From assembly GCF_000247695.1 (NCBI RefSeq), contig NW_004624784.1:9637518-9701517 (forward strand): 64,000 nucleotides of DNA. The letters run 5' to 3'. The stretch is from Heterocephalus glaber (lineage: Eukaryota; Chordata; Mammalia; Rodentia; Bathyergidae). The position numbers and the translations under genes are program-made. The notes beneath the pieces are model-generated. The model saw nothing but the letters and a program-made list of their open reading frames with translations, was not told where the DNA came from and searched no databases. This document shows, in pieces, positions 11,241 through 22,546 of this stretch (within the stretch, counting starts at the first letter, position 1; every line of letters begins with the position of its first letter).

Positions 11241-11849
11241 GATCTGGAAGTGATGGAAAGCATTGGCGCACTGGTCTGGGAGTGTGTTCTATAAAGTTTC
11301 CAGATGCATTATGGGGTAAAAGAGAACGGGACAGTTCTTTGGGTAGGGAAGTAGTTACTTATTGGTGGGTATAGAAAAGCTGTATTATATTCCCCAAAAC
11401 AAGGAGCAGAGTCCTATTCAGCACCACACACATGTGTGTGTGTTTGTGTGTGTAAGTATGAGAAAAAGAAATTGAGAGGAACCATTTACATGAAATACTC
11501 AAAATTGTTCCTCTGGTGTAATGGGCCCGCACAGACCATTACCTTGAAGATTTAAAAACTAAATGAGCTCATCATATCTAGTGAGCTCCACCGACATTCA
11601 TGCTTGATTGCAAAGCCTGCTTTACCTTTGAATTTCAACTTCAGTTTGTTATTAATTCTTGGATGTTGGTGGTGTGGTCCCTCAACTTGGATTCAGCCAG
11701 GAACATGTTGATTGTAATAGATATGAATGTGTCTAAACAAAACCCCAATGAAGAACCTTTTTGTTTTAAAAATAGCCTCATGACCTTTGGGGCCCAGACT
11801 AGAGTTTCAGAGGGATCCAGTGGGCTAACGCGAGACTTTGGAGAAAGCA

Positions 11850-12480
11850 GAAGTTTGCATTTTTAAAAATTTAATAATTTGAGTTTCATATGAATGATTC
11901 TGCGTACCATGCAATACTATGCATTTTCATAACTGTCTCTTCCACTTCGGGTAAAGGAAGGGAGGGAAAAAATAACAGCAGCAGCATTCTGTGGGCAAAG
12001 GAAGAAAACAAGAGAATGGGGCAGAGAACAGGCTAAATTTAAAATTGTAATTGGCTGACTTCCACTGGCTTGCGGGTGTTTTAATGACTCATAATAACTT
12101 CATTTAAAACCAGCTGAGCAGAAAATAGATTGGAGAGGAGCCTCGGGCCATTATGGATTTGTTTTTTTTGACAAGCTCGGTTTTCAGCAGCCAGGAAGGC
12201 TCTCAGAGAAGGCTTGGCTGCGTGTTCTCTCCCTCTCTCCTCTCTGCTCTCTCTCTCTCCTATCTCCCCTCCGCCCCTTAGGGTTGGTGGTCTGCCTGGG
12301 AGATATCGTATAGAAACCAGGGCTAGTTTTTTAAAACTCTCCCCCACCCCTTTCTATTTTTTTAACTGATTAAAAATAGATGCCTTGAGGTATTATTTTA
12401 GCATCCGTAGATTTTTTTTTTCACTTTTGATGTGGTAAATGGAACATAAATAAAATTGTTTTTGAAATTACTGAATTAAT
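11850..12480. promoter_or_regulatory. Candidate conserved non-coding element
   Basis: Repeat-free AT-rich block with Oct/POU-like words (ATGCAATA near 11910, TATGCATTT near 11919), TAATTGG (12048), TTAATGACTCATAAT (an AP-1 core TGACTCA with flanking homeobox core, about 12081-12095), and GAATTAATTAGG (12473-12484). A (TC)n tract at 12228-12262 interrupts it. Proposed as a regulatory element only on composition and motif density. Confidence 0.35.
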
Positions 12481-12929
12481 TAGGTAGTAAAGCAACTACA
12501 GTGAATAAATTTCATTTGCTGTTTGCTTTTTCCCCTGGATCCCTGATCCATATTTGCAGGGCGTTTCCCTTTTTCCCCAATCCCCTCCTTGCCCCCGCCA
12601 GCCTCTGCTTCCACTGAGCATGGACCCTCCCTTGGAATGGCAAAGTTCTGTTGTCATCCTGGCAACCATGAAATGATTTTTTTTTTTTTTTTTTAACAAA
12701 TCCGTAGGATTTTGACAGTATTGTTCTGTCCAGTTACCCAGGAAGCATGAGTTTTGGGAATTGCCGGAAAAGGCTCTGACCTGCCTCTAGTCGTTTAAAA
12801 TAGATCCTGCCTGTTTCCCATACTAGGAATGGTGCCAGGACTGGAGAGTGGTCCCTTCTCTCCTCTCTTTTGAAAGTCAGCCCACTCAGCCAGAGGATGC
12901 GTCTGTCTGGGCAGAACAGGAGGCTGCCC

Positions 12930-13150
12930 CCATCTGATAGCTTCTAGCTGTTTATCTGCTTTCCCTTATGGCACCTGTCCTCTTCTTTGTTAAATAGCCT
13001 TGTCTTTTTTCACCTACTAGACTCTTAAGTTTCTTGAGAACATGTGATTTATTTCTGTCTTCCCCATGCTTCCTAGCACAGTAATATGAATGGTGGTTAT
13101 AACACCATTGTCTTTTGAACAATGAATGGATGAGTGGGTAGATGACAGTG
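12930..13150 (+). repeat. L2 LINE 3' fragment
   Basis: Reads 'agactcttaagtttcttgag', 'atttatttctgtcttcccca' and 'cttcctagcacagtaatatg', the decayed L2 3' end in sense. A second L2-like tail ending 'caggaaatagctacagaata' is at 13235-13320. Confidence 0.55.
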
Positions 13151-13364
13151 CCTGGACCTGAGATACTCCCTTGCTTCCTCCAGCCCTGGCAGTCAGTCAG
13201 TAGTCTGCACAGGGGACAGGAAAGGAGGCAGGGACCTTATCAGTAGTATGTTGTGTTGCATCCCCACAACTTAACACATAACATGTTCTCAGGAAATAGC
13301 TACAGAATAAATGAATGGCTCAGGATGGAAGGCAGGGGCTCAGGAAGGAGAGAAAGGCACTGAG

Positions 13365-13560
13365 GTTTATTGAGTGTCTGCTGTGTTCCAAGTGAACTGG
13401 AGCATCGGTATTGTGCGTGTCTAAACTCAAGCTGGTATTAGCTGTGGAAAGTGGATGTCCTGATTCCATTTTGCAGATGAGGACACTAAAGCTTAAAGAG
13501 TTATCTTGCCTAAGATCAGACAGTCAAGAGGGATGATAGAGCCTGATTCAAATCCGCATC
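13365..13560 (-). repeat. MIR SINE, antisense
   Basis: Plus strand reads 'tttattgagtgtctgctgtg', 'ccattttgcagatgagga', 'taagatcagacagtcaagag' and 'cctgattcaaatccgcatct', the reverse of MIR. Confidence 0.7.
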
Positions 13561-15080
13561 TGTCTCCCTGTCTGTCCTCCTTGATTTCTGGTACATGTAC
13601 TACCTTTGGCCTCATGCTATTGGACTGCTGGACTTCGTGCTTTTCTGTTTGTAGATCTAACCAATCAGTGTTTTAGAGCCTGGGAGCTGAGCCTAGGAAG
13701 GCCCTATCCCCAGGGGTTTTAGGGTAAGGGTGGCACAATAATTGGCTACTGCTCGGAGCCTTGCATCTGGGCCACCAGGAGCAGGTGAGGCTTATTAGCT
13801 GTCCCTGCTCTACCAGAGTATCCTGTGTACAGTGGCTGCTGAACTGTGGCCATTACTTTTCCGCATTGTAGGGCTGGAGGGAAGATGGTTCTGGGGGCAT
13901 TGCTGAAGGATCTGTGGGTCTGTAAGTCTGTGGGTCTTTCCCATCACAGAGCGTTTGCCTGTGTCACGCTCTGCTGTTCTTCCTTCCCACCAGTATGCCC
14001 AGAGAGAGGAGGGGCAGGAAGAGAGAGCTGCCTGTGGTTCTGCATTGGCACCCTGCTGTGTGCTTTGCTCCTGGGGAAGCCACGATGGGGTCAGGCACGA
14101 AGGGGACAGCTGACTTGTGCTGCAGCCCAGCAATATGAGAGCTGGGACCTCTTGGGCTGTTTTAGCTCCTTAGACTTGCTGTTCCAAGCTCCTTGGTGTG
14201 ATCTACCAGGAAGATTTTGGCCTCTCTGGCCGTTTAGTTCCTGTCTATTGAAGCTGGACAATTTGGCACAAGGCTAGTTATGTCTGTGCTCTGAGATTCT
14301 CATCCTTAGGCTCATACTGGGGATGCTGGAACCCTCTCTGGGGAAAGAAACATCAGCCCAGTGGGAGCTAGATGGTGAAAGTCGGGCAGCAGAGAAAACT
14401 TATTGACTGTTGTGGGTCACATGCATGGCTTTTGGAAGGGGGGGGGATTCATGAATTATTTCAGTAGTTCTCAACTGAATAGAGGGCCTGTGGTGTGCAG
14501 AGGTTGGCAGGACAGACAGAAGAACTGAAGCCAGTGTCCTTACCTCCAAGTTGATGGCGGCCTGGCTGAGAGGATGATACAGCCCCTGGAGAGGGAAGGT
14601 GCACCCAGCACAGGGCTGGGTGTGCTCACTCTCCCCACTTAGGCAGTGAGGGGTACTGTAGCAGTTAAGAGCAGGGAGGATCTCCAGTGACAGTGATGGG
14701 GAAAGGCTTTGGGAAGGGGGTTTGTGGGATTTTATTTTTCCTGCTGGAATGTCTAGAAGGAGCTCTATGGTAGAAGTGGCAGGAGGAAGCAAGAGCAAGA
14801 ACTTCTGTGAGTTAGAACCAGCCAGGCGGGCATCTCTGCTCCTCTTCCTCTTCTGGCCATGGCCATCTCCAGAGGCTTTGAGGCCAGTGTCTTATACCCG
14901 AGGCTCCTCAGATCTCTGAGAACATTGCAGCACCTTTTTCCTGGCAGGTTGAGACACTTCTTACAGGTGAAAACTGCCACCTCAAGTGTCCCTCCATTTC
15001 AAGGTAGTCACAACATAAACACATGCATGAAAGAGGCTTAAAATGGGACACAGTCCCAGAAGATGATAGATTTCTCGTAT

Positions 15081-15219
15081 AGTAAGTCCCCAACATAAGA
15101 AAGAGTTCTGTTCTGGGAGAATGTTTGTAAGTCAGATTTGTTTGGATCCAACAAAGTGAGTCTTATGCATATACCTGTGAAAGTTTGCAACTTGAATGTT
15201 TATAAGTCAGGGACTTACT
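15081..15219. mobile_element. Palindromic non-autonomous DNA transposon (MITE-like)
   Basis: The ends are inverted repeats. AGTAAGTCCC at 15081-15090 matches GGGACTTACT at 15210-15219 in reverse, and the next ten positions are partly complementary. Inside, GAATGTTTGTAAGTCAG (15119-15135) recurs as GAATGTTTATAAGTCAG (15194-15210), 16 of 17 the same. No transposase is present. Size and terminal form fit a mammalian Tc1/mariner-type (Tigger-like) MITE; the family name is a guess. Confidence 0.55.
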
Positions 15220-15589
15220 GTGTAGGACTTGATGAGCCCCAAAAATATGTTATGAATGCCCGAAATCCTCAAAGCCCAGGCTGAGAACCAGTGCTGGGAG
15301 GGCTTCCATCAGTGCTTGCTTGGGGGACCTGAGGACTGTCTGAGCTGTGGCACACAGAGCCTTGCTGACCTTCTCAGAGTAGGCAGGTTGCACTCCTGAG
15401 TGTGCCCTTAATGAGCACAGGCCAGTTCTGCACCAGGAGGGAGGGCCCAGGGCTTCTCTAGGGAGTTGGCTCTGTTCAGGATTTAGACCAACACAGACAA
15501 TTCTTCTAGACTTTTCCCCAGTTGTTAACATGCTTGCTCCTCCTTCCCCCAAACAGGACCATTTTGATTGGAATTCTTTTGCTTGCCAG

Positions 15590-15800
15590 GGAAAACAAGA
15601 AAAAAATATTAAGTTCTAAACTTTGCATTAGGTAGTTGGGATAAAAAGCCTTCTGGAGTAGGTGGATTAAACCTCTCGAAGCTCTCTTGCTGACTATTAT
15701 AAGCTAATTGAGTACGTGAGCTCATTGGCGGCTGCATTTTGTTGGAGTAGTTATGCAAGGCCACAGTCATTTCAGTAACAAGGTAACTTCAGGTAAGGCA
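15590..15800. promoter_or_regulatory. Candidate conserved non-coding element
   Basis: Repeat-free and AT-rich, with CpGs at 15679, 15715 and 15728, a TATTATAAGCTAATTGAG homeobox-like stretch (about 15696-15712) and ATGCAAG POU-like half (15753). No open frame of interest. Function inferred from texture only. Confidence 0.33.
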
Positions 15801-17237
15801 AGAACATCCTAGAACTTCTCATTTGCTGGAGTCTTCTTCAGATCCCTGGGATAGACAAAGGCTCAGAGACCAGATTCTTCTTTGGGGAGGACAGGGTACT
15901 GCCCCTGGGGATTACTGTCCAAACAGCTCGGATCTGATGTGAACAACTCTGCACATCTGGGAGAGGCAGAATGGGGTCAGTTGTGCTTTGGCTGTGAACA
16001 GGTGCAAGCTTTGGGGCTGACCTGGGGCAAGGAGACTCACAGGGTGGCATCTTCCCTATTCACTGAGGGTGGGGCCTGACTCTAGGTAAGGAACTCAGAA
16101 TCATATCCTCTGTCTCTACGGAATTCTGTCCAACCTGGGTGGGCAAGATCCAGGCCCGTATAAATAGGACCAATAGGATAGCCTCTAGGATCTTTTCTAT
16201 GTCATATGTCTTAATGGTGATACTTCCTTTGACATACTGTCTTCCCACTAGACTCCACCTCTGCCCAGAATCTTAGGAGGCAGAAGCTTTAAAGTGTTCT
16301 CCATGCTACCTGTGGGTCCTGGGCTCAGTGGGCTGGGAAGAGCCTTCCAGTACCTTTTGGAAGGGGCCGTGGAACATGGCAAAGATGAATGTAATTCTGG
16401 GTGGCCCTGCCTCAACTCTGTTCTTGCCAGCGCTGAATTATGCACTCTAGAGGACTGTGCGGAACTGTGGTTCCAATATGTGAGTAGTCCCTGGTCCCTG
16501 AGGTGATAGGAGTCACTGCACCCCATCTTTGTGACACCAGTGACCACCCTAGCTTTTTTCTTTCACTTCTCAGCCCTTACAGCCTAGAATTCTGTTCTGG
16601 GGGGCATATGCAGAGCTGTTTTTTAAAGTGTGAGCTTTTTACTTTATCCTCTTCTTCAACTCCCACTGTAGTTTTCAGACCTTTATATTTCATCTCTGTC
16701 TTGGACTGAATTATTCCTCCATTTCACAATTAGAAGTTTATCACAGTCCGAGGCTGGCTGAATTGAGGCAGGAATGTGGTGTTTGGTTAAATTGTAAAAT
16801 TAGCTAGGAAAGTTAATGAAGCATCCTGCTTCTGCCTTTCAAAGAGCGGGAAGTCTGTGAAGGTGCTTCAAGCACTTTGCCTGAGAAGGAAAGAGAGGAA
16901 AGGGATGTGCAAGGGCTGCAGCCCAGGAGTACAAATGAGCCTCATTTGTTTGAGTTTTCAGGCCTAGGACAGGGGCATTGCTTGCTTAGTTGGAGGGACC
17001 TCAGAAGTCACCCCTCAAAATGCCTGCATTGGGACAGGCTCTGTCTAGGCACTGTAAGTTTATAGGCACGTCCTGCTACACATCTAAAGATATCCCGAGA
17101 TTGTACACAGCTGGCTGTGGTTAGCCATTCTGCTCAAATTCTTACATTTTCCCTGGCCAGAGCTGAAGAGACAAAGACTGAACACTTTATCTTAGAAGGA
17201 CCCTGGGGTAGAAAGACCCACAATGCCAATGCCAGTG

Positions 17238-17440
17238 CCAGCTAACATTTGCCAAGGGTCTATAGATGCCAGGCACTTGAGTGTAGTATCTCATTGGAGC
17301 CTCCAAAGGCCTGTTTGAAGTTTGTACTATTAGCGCATCCATTTTACAGATGAGGAAACTGTTTACTTGCTCGAGATCACTCAGCAACTAAGAAGCAGAG
17401 TTGCTGCACTTCTAGAGGCCTGACCCTAAACCCCCTGGTC
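17238..17440 (-). repeat. MIR SINE, antisense
   Basis: Plus strand shows 'ctatagatgccaggcacttg', 'catccattttacagatgagg', 'cgagatcactcagcaactaa' and 'gcagagttgctgcacttct'. Confidence 0.75.
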
Positions 17441-17574
17441 TGAACCTCGGAGGAAAAGTTGTCTCTGTCCCCTTTGCACACTGCCCACTTCTCCCAGCCC
17501 ACAGTTCCTGTGCTACAGACTGTTAGCCTGCACATGCACACGCTGGAGCTCTGAAAGTCATGGTCGCCAAGGTG

Positions 17575-18175
17575 TGTGCATAAGCACTGCCAGTGGTCTG
17601 TTTTCTGCACACATCAAATTTGCAGGTCCTTTAATTACACCAAACAAACCATTCTGTTTTCAAGCAGCAGTTCCGTGTCATTTTAGTTGTCAGAAGCACT
17701 TTCAGAATGCCGTGGGCTTCACATGGGATATTATCCCACCTGAACCTTTAGCACGGGGTAAGCTGGAAAAGAAGACTGTTTTCCTTTGTGTTGGTGGTGA
17801 GATGGGCATTAATTGTGACAGGCAATATTTTTGTTTCAAAAAGTGTGGCACCTTCAGGCTTCTGAATTTTGAGCCTGAAAATGTCAGTGTTGGAATTGTA
17901 ATGTAACACCTCAATTATGGTGCAGGGGGTAAGACAGCCAGATTGTGAAACCTGCAAGGTTCTTTAGATCCACAGCCTGAGCCACAATTAAGGTTTCAGA
18001 AACACCAAAGGCAAGCCAGTGAGTGTCATTTTTAACCAGTTTGAACATTTTACTACTTCCTAACATCAGAAGCACCCGAGCTGGAGAGCCTGCTTCTTGT
18101 CCTCAATAAAGTGATTAAGCTGAATGGGTGTTGGGGAGTATTATTAGGCTGAGAAGAGCTAAAAATAGACATGCT
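17575..18175. promoter_or_regulatory. Candidate long conserved non-coding element
   Basis: About 600 bp with no repeat I can recognise and highly ordered, AT-rich sequence. Motif-like words include CTTTAATTACACC (17630), GGCATTAATTGTGACAGGC (17803; homeobox core next to a TGACAG MEIS/TALE core), TGGAATTGTAATGTAAC (17890), CTCAATTATGG (17911) and GTGATTAAGCTGA (18110). Several CpGs remain (near 17673, 17710, 17754, 18078). A plus-strand open frame, 17574-17906, has no domain and is probably a by-product of low mutation. Confidence 0.45.
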
Positions 18176-18969
18176 CTGTTTTCTGAAAGCCACAGCAGGC
18201 CTGGAGAGGCTGGCAACCTCAAGGTGCCACTGGGGAAGGGGGAGAGGGGTGGCAGTGCCCTGGGCACCAGGTCTGAGATGATGCAGTGGAGTCTGGTCAT
18301 GGGCAAGTCAGGTGATGTAGTCTTTGCTCCAGCTGTTATCAACAGTAGAAGTATAATGGAAACAAAAGATCAGTTGCTCCTAATAGCGGTGTGTATGTGT
18401 GGGTGTGAATAGATTCAAAGTAACTGACAACTCCAGAGATTGGGATGGATAGGTGGGCCTAAACTGTATATGTTCAGCCCCCTCTGTTCTGGGAAAAGGG
18501 CCCCAGTTTGGGCAGCAAGTAAAGGGAAGGTTTTCAGAGGCACAGAGAGAAAGTTATAGAAGGAAGAGACCCTTAGAGCCAAGAGCAAGGATACTTTCCA
18601 CAAAGCTTTGAGTAACCAGGATGCTCAGGGAAGGTGTAATAAAAGGACTTCTTAGTTAATTGAAGGTTAAACAAGAAACTTTGTCTGTTTCGGTTTTCAG
18701 TGTGCTGTCATTCATCAATGTGAGAGTCCCCCATTTTTCTACTTTCAGTGAATGCAACTGATTGTTTCTTTATGATAGAACATCTTGCTTTCTTACAGCT
18801 CAGAAGGAGAGCACTGGAGAGGAGAATCAGGCCTTGAAGGATATGCCGAATTGGAGTTTTGTCATCAGTCCTGAAAATTGGTTGTACATTTTACTGTATA
18901 AAGCCCCATACATTTTCATGTCTTTGAGCTCATTCTTCTATTACAGCTTTAAGTGGCAGGGAGGGGCTA

Positions 18970-19060
18970 GGAATGTGATGTCCATTTTGCAAATGGAGAA
19001 ACTTAGGCCTTTTAAGAAAATCTGATCAGAGAGGTACGCTGGAGTCCCCAGCAGAACCAG
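18970..19060 (-). repeat. MIR fragment, antisense
   Basis: 'gtgatgtccattttgcaaat' then 'ggagaaacttaggccttttaa', the reverse of the MIR core. Confidence 0.45.
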
Positions 19061-19404
19061 TGTAGAGCCTGGTGCTGTTGCTACCTGTCTAGGCTCTCTC
19101 TCCGACAGTGGTGCTACCTCCCTAGATCAGGAGATGATGTTGTTTCTCATGGGCCAAGAGCTCAGAGAAGAGAAGATGAAATGAGGAGGGCAGGCTTGAA
19201 GCTTGGAGGTGGGAGGTAAATCTCCAGACTCCAAGAGGTGAGCTGCAATGTGGAGAAGAGCAGGAGATTTGGGCTTACTGCCCTTGAGACCTGTGTCTAT
19301 CCTCCTTAATAGGAACTTGTCACACTTTAACATATATGGTCAGAGGCCCTTCTGGATAGCTCGGCTTTTCATGCTGCCGCTTTGATTTAAATTAGTTTCA
19401 TTTT

Positions 19405-19560
19405 CTCTGATCCTTACTAGCACTGAGACCTTGGGTAAATGAACTAAGCTTTTTTCAACCTCAGATTTTACATCTATAAAATGGGGATAATCTTAAAGTT
19501 GTTGGAGGACTCAGTAGTATAGTGCATGTAAAGTAATAAATAGGTAGTAGTACATGTTAT
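19405..19560 (+). repeat. MIR SINE
   Basis: Sense MIR landmarks 'actagcactgagaccttggg', 'ctcagattttacatctataa', 'aatggggataatcttaaag' and 'gcatgtaaagtaataaat'. Confidence 0.7.
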
Positions 19561-19571
19561 AGTGATATATA

Positions 19572-19735
19572 TATCTGGGGATTTAACCCAGGGCCTTCTC
19601 AATGAACTGCATCCTCAGCCCTTTTTTATTTTTTATTTTTGAGATAGGGTCTTGCTAAGTTGTTCAGGCTAGGCTTGAACTTGTGATCTTCCTGCCTCCG
19701 CCTTCCACAATGCTGGGATTGGCCAACATATCCAA
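19572..19735 (-). repeat. Dimeric B1-ID SINE, antisense
   Basis: Read on the plus strand, an ID-type unit ('ctggggatttaacccagggc' ... 'gcatcctcagccc') comes first, then a T-rich linker and a B1 body ('gagatagggtcttgctaagt', 'cttgaacttgtgatcttcct', 'caatgctgggattggcc'). This B1-plus-ID dimer is a marker of several non-muroid rodent lineages. Confidence 0.8.
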
Positions 19736-19762
19736 CTAGTGGCTATTATTTTTGTTGTGCCT

Positions 19763-19789
19763 GCAGCAGCAGCAGCAGCAGCAGCAGCA
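19763..19789. repeat. (GCA)9 trinucleotide repeat in intron 3
   Basis: Nine perfect GCA units, equivalent to CAG on the sense strand of the host gene. Short and intronic; length in other individuals unknown. Confidence 0.95.
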
Positions 19790-19894
19790 TTATCACTCCT
19801 CATTGCAGGGCAGCCTTTGCAGAACTCCTAGAACCTGGGAAGGAAGGAAGGAAAGGAGGAAAGAAAGGCTTGTTATTGGGCAGCTGCTCACAGC

Positions 19895-20145
19895 CAGTTA
19901 GTGTTCTGGGTGCTTCTTATTTAAACCTCCCAACGACCTTGTAGCCCCATTTCTAAGTGAGTGATGCCTTTTGAGTTGTATATTCAAAGTTCTGCTTTTC
20001 AAAAGGAGGGATGTATCCCCATCTCCTTAACAGGTAAGGAACCAAGGCTCAGAGAGGTTAAACTGCTCATGTTCTTGTGTGCTAGTGGGTAGCTAAACTG
20101 AAATCTCGGCTCGGTGGACCTCAAAGCCGAGCTCTTCCTGCCAAA
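19895..20145 (-). repeat. MIR SINE, antisense
   Basis: 'gtgttctgggtgcttcttat', 'taaacctcccaacgaccttg', and after an interruption 'ccatctccttaacaggtaag', 'gctcagagaggttaaactgc' and 'ctgaaatctcggctcgg'. Confidence 0.65.
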
Positions 20146-20467
20146 CCATCTGTGATGGAACTGTAGTAAGGGACCAGCTTGGGTACTGAGACTTCTGTTC
20201 AGGCTGAATCCTGCCTCTTCCTAGGAGCTCAGCCTAGATGCCAGGGAAGGCTGGGACACTGCTTTCTGGTGGAAGAAAGCCCACACCTGCAGAGCTTATA
20301 CAGCTCACAATCAAGAGACTAGTCAATTTTTATGTAGAGCCCTGCCTATTGGTCTCTTAAAGAGTAAGTACAATAATTTTCATGCTTGAAGCCTTTGGAA
20401 ATGGTTTGTATTTTTTTGAAATATGGTTATTTAAGGGTATTTTATTTGTTTATTTATTTGGGTGGTG

Positions 20468-20545
20468 GTGGGGTACCAGGGATTGAACTCAGGACCTCGC
20501 ACTTACCAGGCAGGCACTATGCTGCTGAGCTAAATTCCTGGCCCA
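20468..20545 (-). repeat. ID SINE, antisense
   Basis: Plus strand 'ggtaccagggattgaactca', 'ggacctcgcacttaccaggc', 'gctgctgagctaaattcctg' and 'gccca', the reverse of the tRNA-derived ID body. The T-rich stretch before it corresponds to the tail. Confidence 0.85.
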
Positions 20546-21004
20546 TTTAAGGGTATTTTAACTTAAAGCCCAACAAAATACATACTATAAATTCAGTTGC
20601 AAGGAAGACTGGAGAGAGATGCTAGGAGTAGGGAAAGAATAGGGAATTCTGGGAAGAGAGAGACTTAGGGAATTATCAATATAGAGATCCAAATGTTGTG
20701 AGAGGCCATAGCATATCTAGTCAAGGAGAAATGAGAAAGGAAGGAACAGCTTAGAGAAAGAAAGGGAGAACTAGAATGCTCTTAAGGCTGAGAAAGGCTT
20801 CCCTCTCTTTTCCCAATAAATATCTCAGATAATTTAATAAGAAGGAGTGTCAGGGATGTTGGGGAGCTATTCAGTGGTGGGCATCAGCTTAAAATTTTGT
20901 GAGTTAGGCAGGCGGGGCTTTGCTTCTGGCCTTGCCCACTTGGAGTGACTCTGGTTCTCTTTTTTCCACTGTCCCATTAGCAGTGGGAATCTTCCCCTGA
21001 AGAG

Positions 21005-21110
21005 AGGAGTGCATGCATGCAGGTGTGTGCGTGCATGCATGTGTACGTGCATAAGTGTGTGTGTGTGTGTGTGTGTGATGTGTATGAGCATGTGTATGTG
21101 ATCTTCCATA
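21005..21110. repeat. Compound (TG)n/(GTGCAT)n simple repeat
   Basis: 'gtgcatgcatgcaggtgtgt' style hexamers grade into an uninterrupted TG run around 21056-21077 and then decayed 'gtatgagcatgtgtatgtg'. Confidence 0.85.
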
Positions 21111-21388
21111 CTAGATTGAGAGTTCAAGCTGCAGCGAAATACTGAGGTTGCTTCAGAAGGAAGAAGAGATTTGAGGATGAGAGGAAGCAAAGTCTTGGGT
21201 AACAAACAGCTTCAGGGCTACATGGTGCCAGAAGGAAATGCACTTTTCATTCTGAACCTCTCACCTGAGAATCCTCAAATGGGACCGAGGAGGAAGAGGA
21301 TTGTTAGTGTCCAGGGTTTGAGGATATGTCTCAAAATCACAGCTGATGGTCCTCACTTTCATGTCTCTGGCTCTTTTTAAACCTATCC

Positions 21389-21575
21389 CAGTGATGGTGA
21401 ATATTTTAGAGATGAGTGCCCAAACTGCAATCCAAAGAGCGCTTATTCATCACAAAGTGCCAACACTGTGATTATACCCAAATACTGAGATTTTAGTTTA
21501 GAAGAAACAACTCATACATCAACATCTTTTGTCTTAAAAGAAAAACAACACGCATGCTATAGGTTTGCCACCATG
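21389..21575. mobile_element. Non-autonomous hAT-type DNA transposon
   Basis: Begins CAGTGATGGTGAA and ends GGTTTGCCACCATG, which are imperfect inverted repeats of the hAT-like terminus CAGTGATGG(C/T)GAA. The body includes 'gagtgcccaaactgcaatcc', 'cacaaagtgccaacactgtg' and 'aatactgagattttagttta', a sequence I associate with a hAT family found patchily across vertebrates. No transposase frame is present. I could not find a clean 8-bp target duplication. Family name not assigned. Confidence 0.55.
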
Positions 21576-21779
21576 GACGGACCTAGCATCTTGCAAATGC
21601 CAAACTTTATAGTGCTCTCTCTTAAACAAAACTAAGTTGTGAACACCCAAAAGCCCAAGTGTTCCTGGAAGTTAGGGGTCAGTCTCTGGCTCAGCCTCCC
21701 TGGCTCAGTCTAACTTTGGCTAATGATTGTCCCAGCAGCTGGACTCTTTGTTCCATTTTGCCTGTCTGATAGAGCAAAG

Positions 21780-22190
21780 TACAGACATTCCTCATTTAAA
21801 GACAGAGCTCTGTTCCTACAACTAGGTTGTTGATTGGTCACTAAATGAGGAATTGTGTATAGTACATACATTACAATATTCAGAACAAAGAAATGGTCAA
21901 AGGAAACTCCAACTTGATGACTTTGCTTTTATTTGCGTAACTCTTACATTACAGTTCTGTAATGTTTAACAGAACATAAAATTACAGTATTATACTGTAC
22001 AGTACAATTAGCAAAAATTATAGTACTGTACAAACAAAGGTATACTGTACAAAAGAAGACATTGAGATTTTATAAAGATGTACAGAACTGTACAAAAAAA
22101 AAAGATGGATTGTAACTCTGAACAGCATACCTCTGTCGTTAAGTCCAAACACTCGTTAATGAGGTAGGTTATTAAACAAGGAATACCTAA
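21780..22190. mobile_element. Palindromic non-autonomous DNA transposon (Tc1/mariner-like MITE)
   Basis: ATTCCTCATTTA at 21787-21798 mirrors TAAACAAGGAAT at 22174-22185. The similarity continues inward (acagagctctgttcc against the reverse of gaacagcatacctctgt). The centre is filled with TACTGTACA palindromes (about 21990-22100). No coding capacity. Class inferred from terminal form and palindromy. Confidence 0.5.
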
Positions 22191-22379
22191 TTCCTTGAGG
22201 AGGATTCCTTTGGCTGAACTGAGCCACCCAGCCCTGGCTTGATCCAGTCAGCACCTTCCATCGCCAAGAGTTAGGAGTGTTTGAGCTCCCTTTTACAGCC
22301 ACATCGAACTTTCTTTTTCATGAGTTTCTGGCTTATTTGCATGAAACACTCATTTTCCCTTAGAGATGTCCTAGTTTGA

Positions 22380-22465
22380 CACTTATCATCTGTAGATAGA
22401 AAGAGACTAGACTCATCCAAGGTCACACAACTCAGGCAGTGACAGTTAGGACCCTGAATCCATTT
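22380..22465 (-). repeat. MIR fragment, antisense
   Basis: 'gactcatccaaggtcacaca', 'actcaggcagtgacagttag' and 'gaccctgaatcca', the reverse of the MIR 5' half. A matching MIR 3' piece with 'ttttgtgtgccagcacttta' lies at 22785-22815, so the SINE may be split. Confidence 0.5.
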
Positions 22466-22546
22466 CTCTCTGTGGTGCTTCGGGATATTTTAGGTGCTCT
22501 GGGCCAGCAGCTACTCTCCGTGTCTCATCTGAGAATGGCCCTTCCT

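Noticed and set aside
17574..17906. 110-codon plus-strand frame in a conserved-looking block
   Set aside because: No recognisable domain and no splice sites that would join it to ZBTB16 in frame. Kept only as part of the candidate non-coding element.
22000..22100. GTACAgaacTGTAC-type words as steroid-receptor elements
   Set aside because: The half-sites are separated by four bases instead of three, and they belong to the palindromic transposon.
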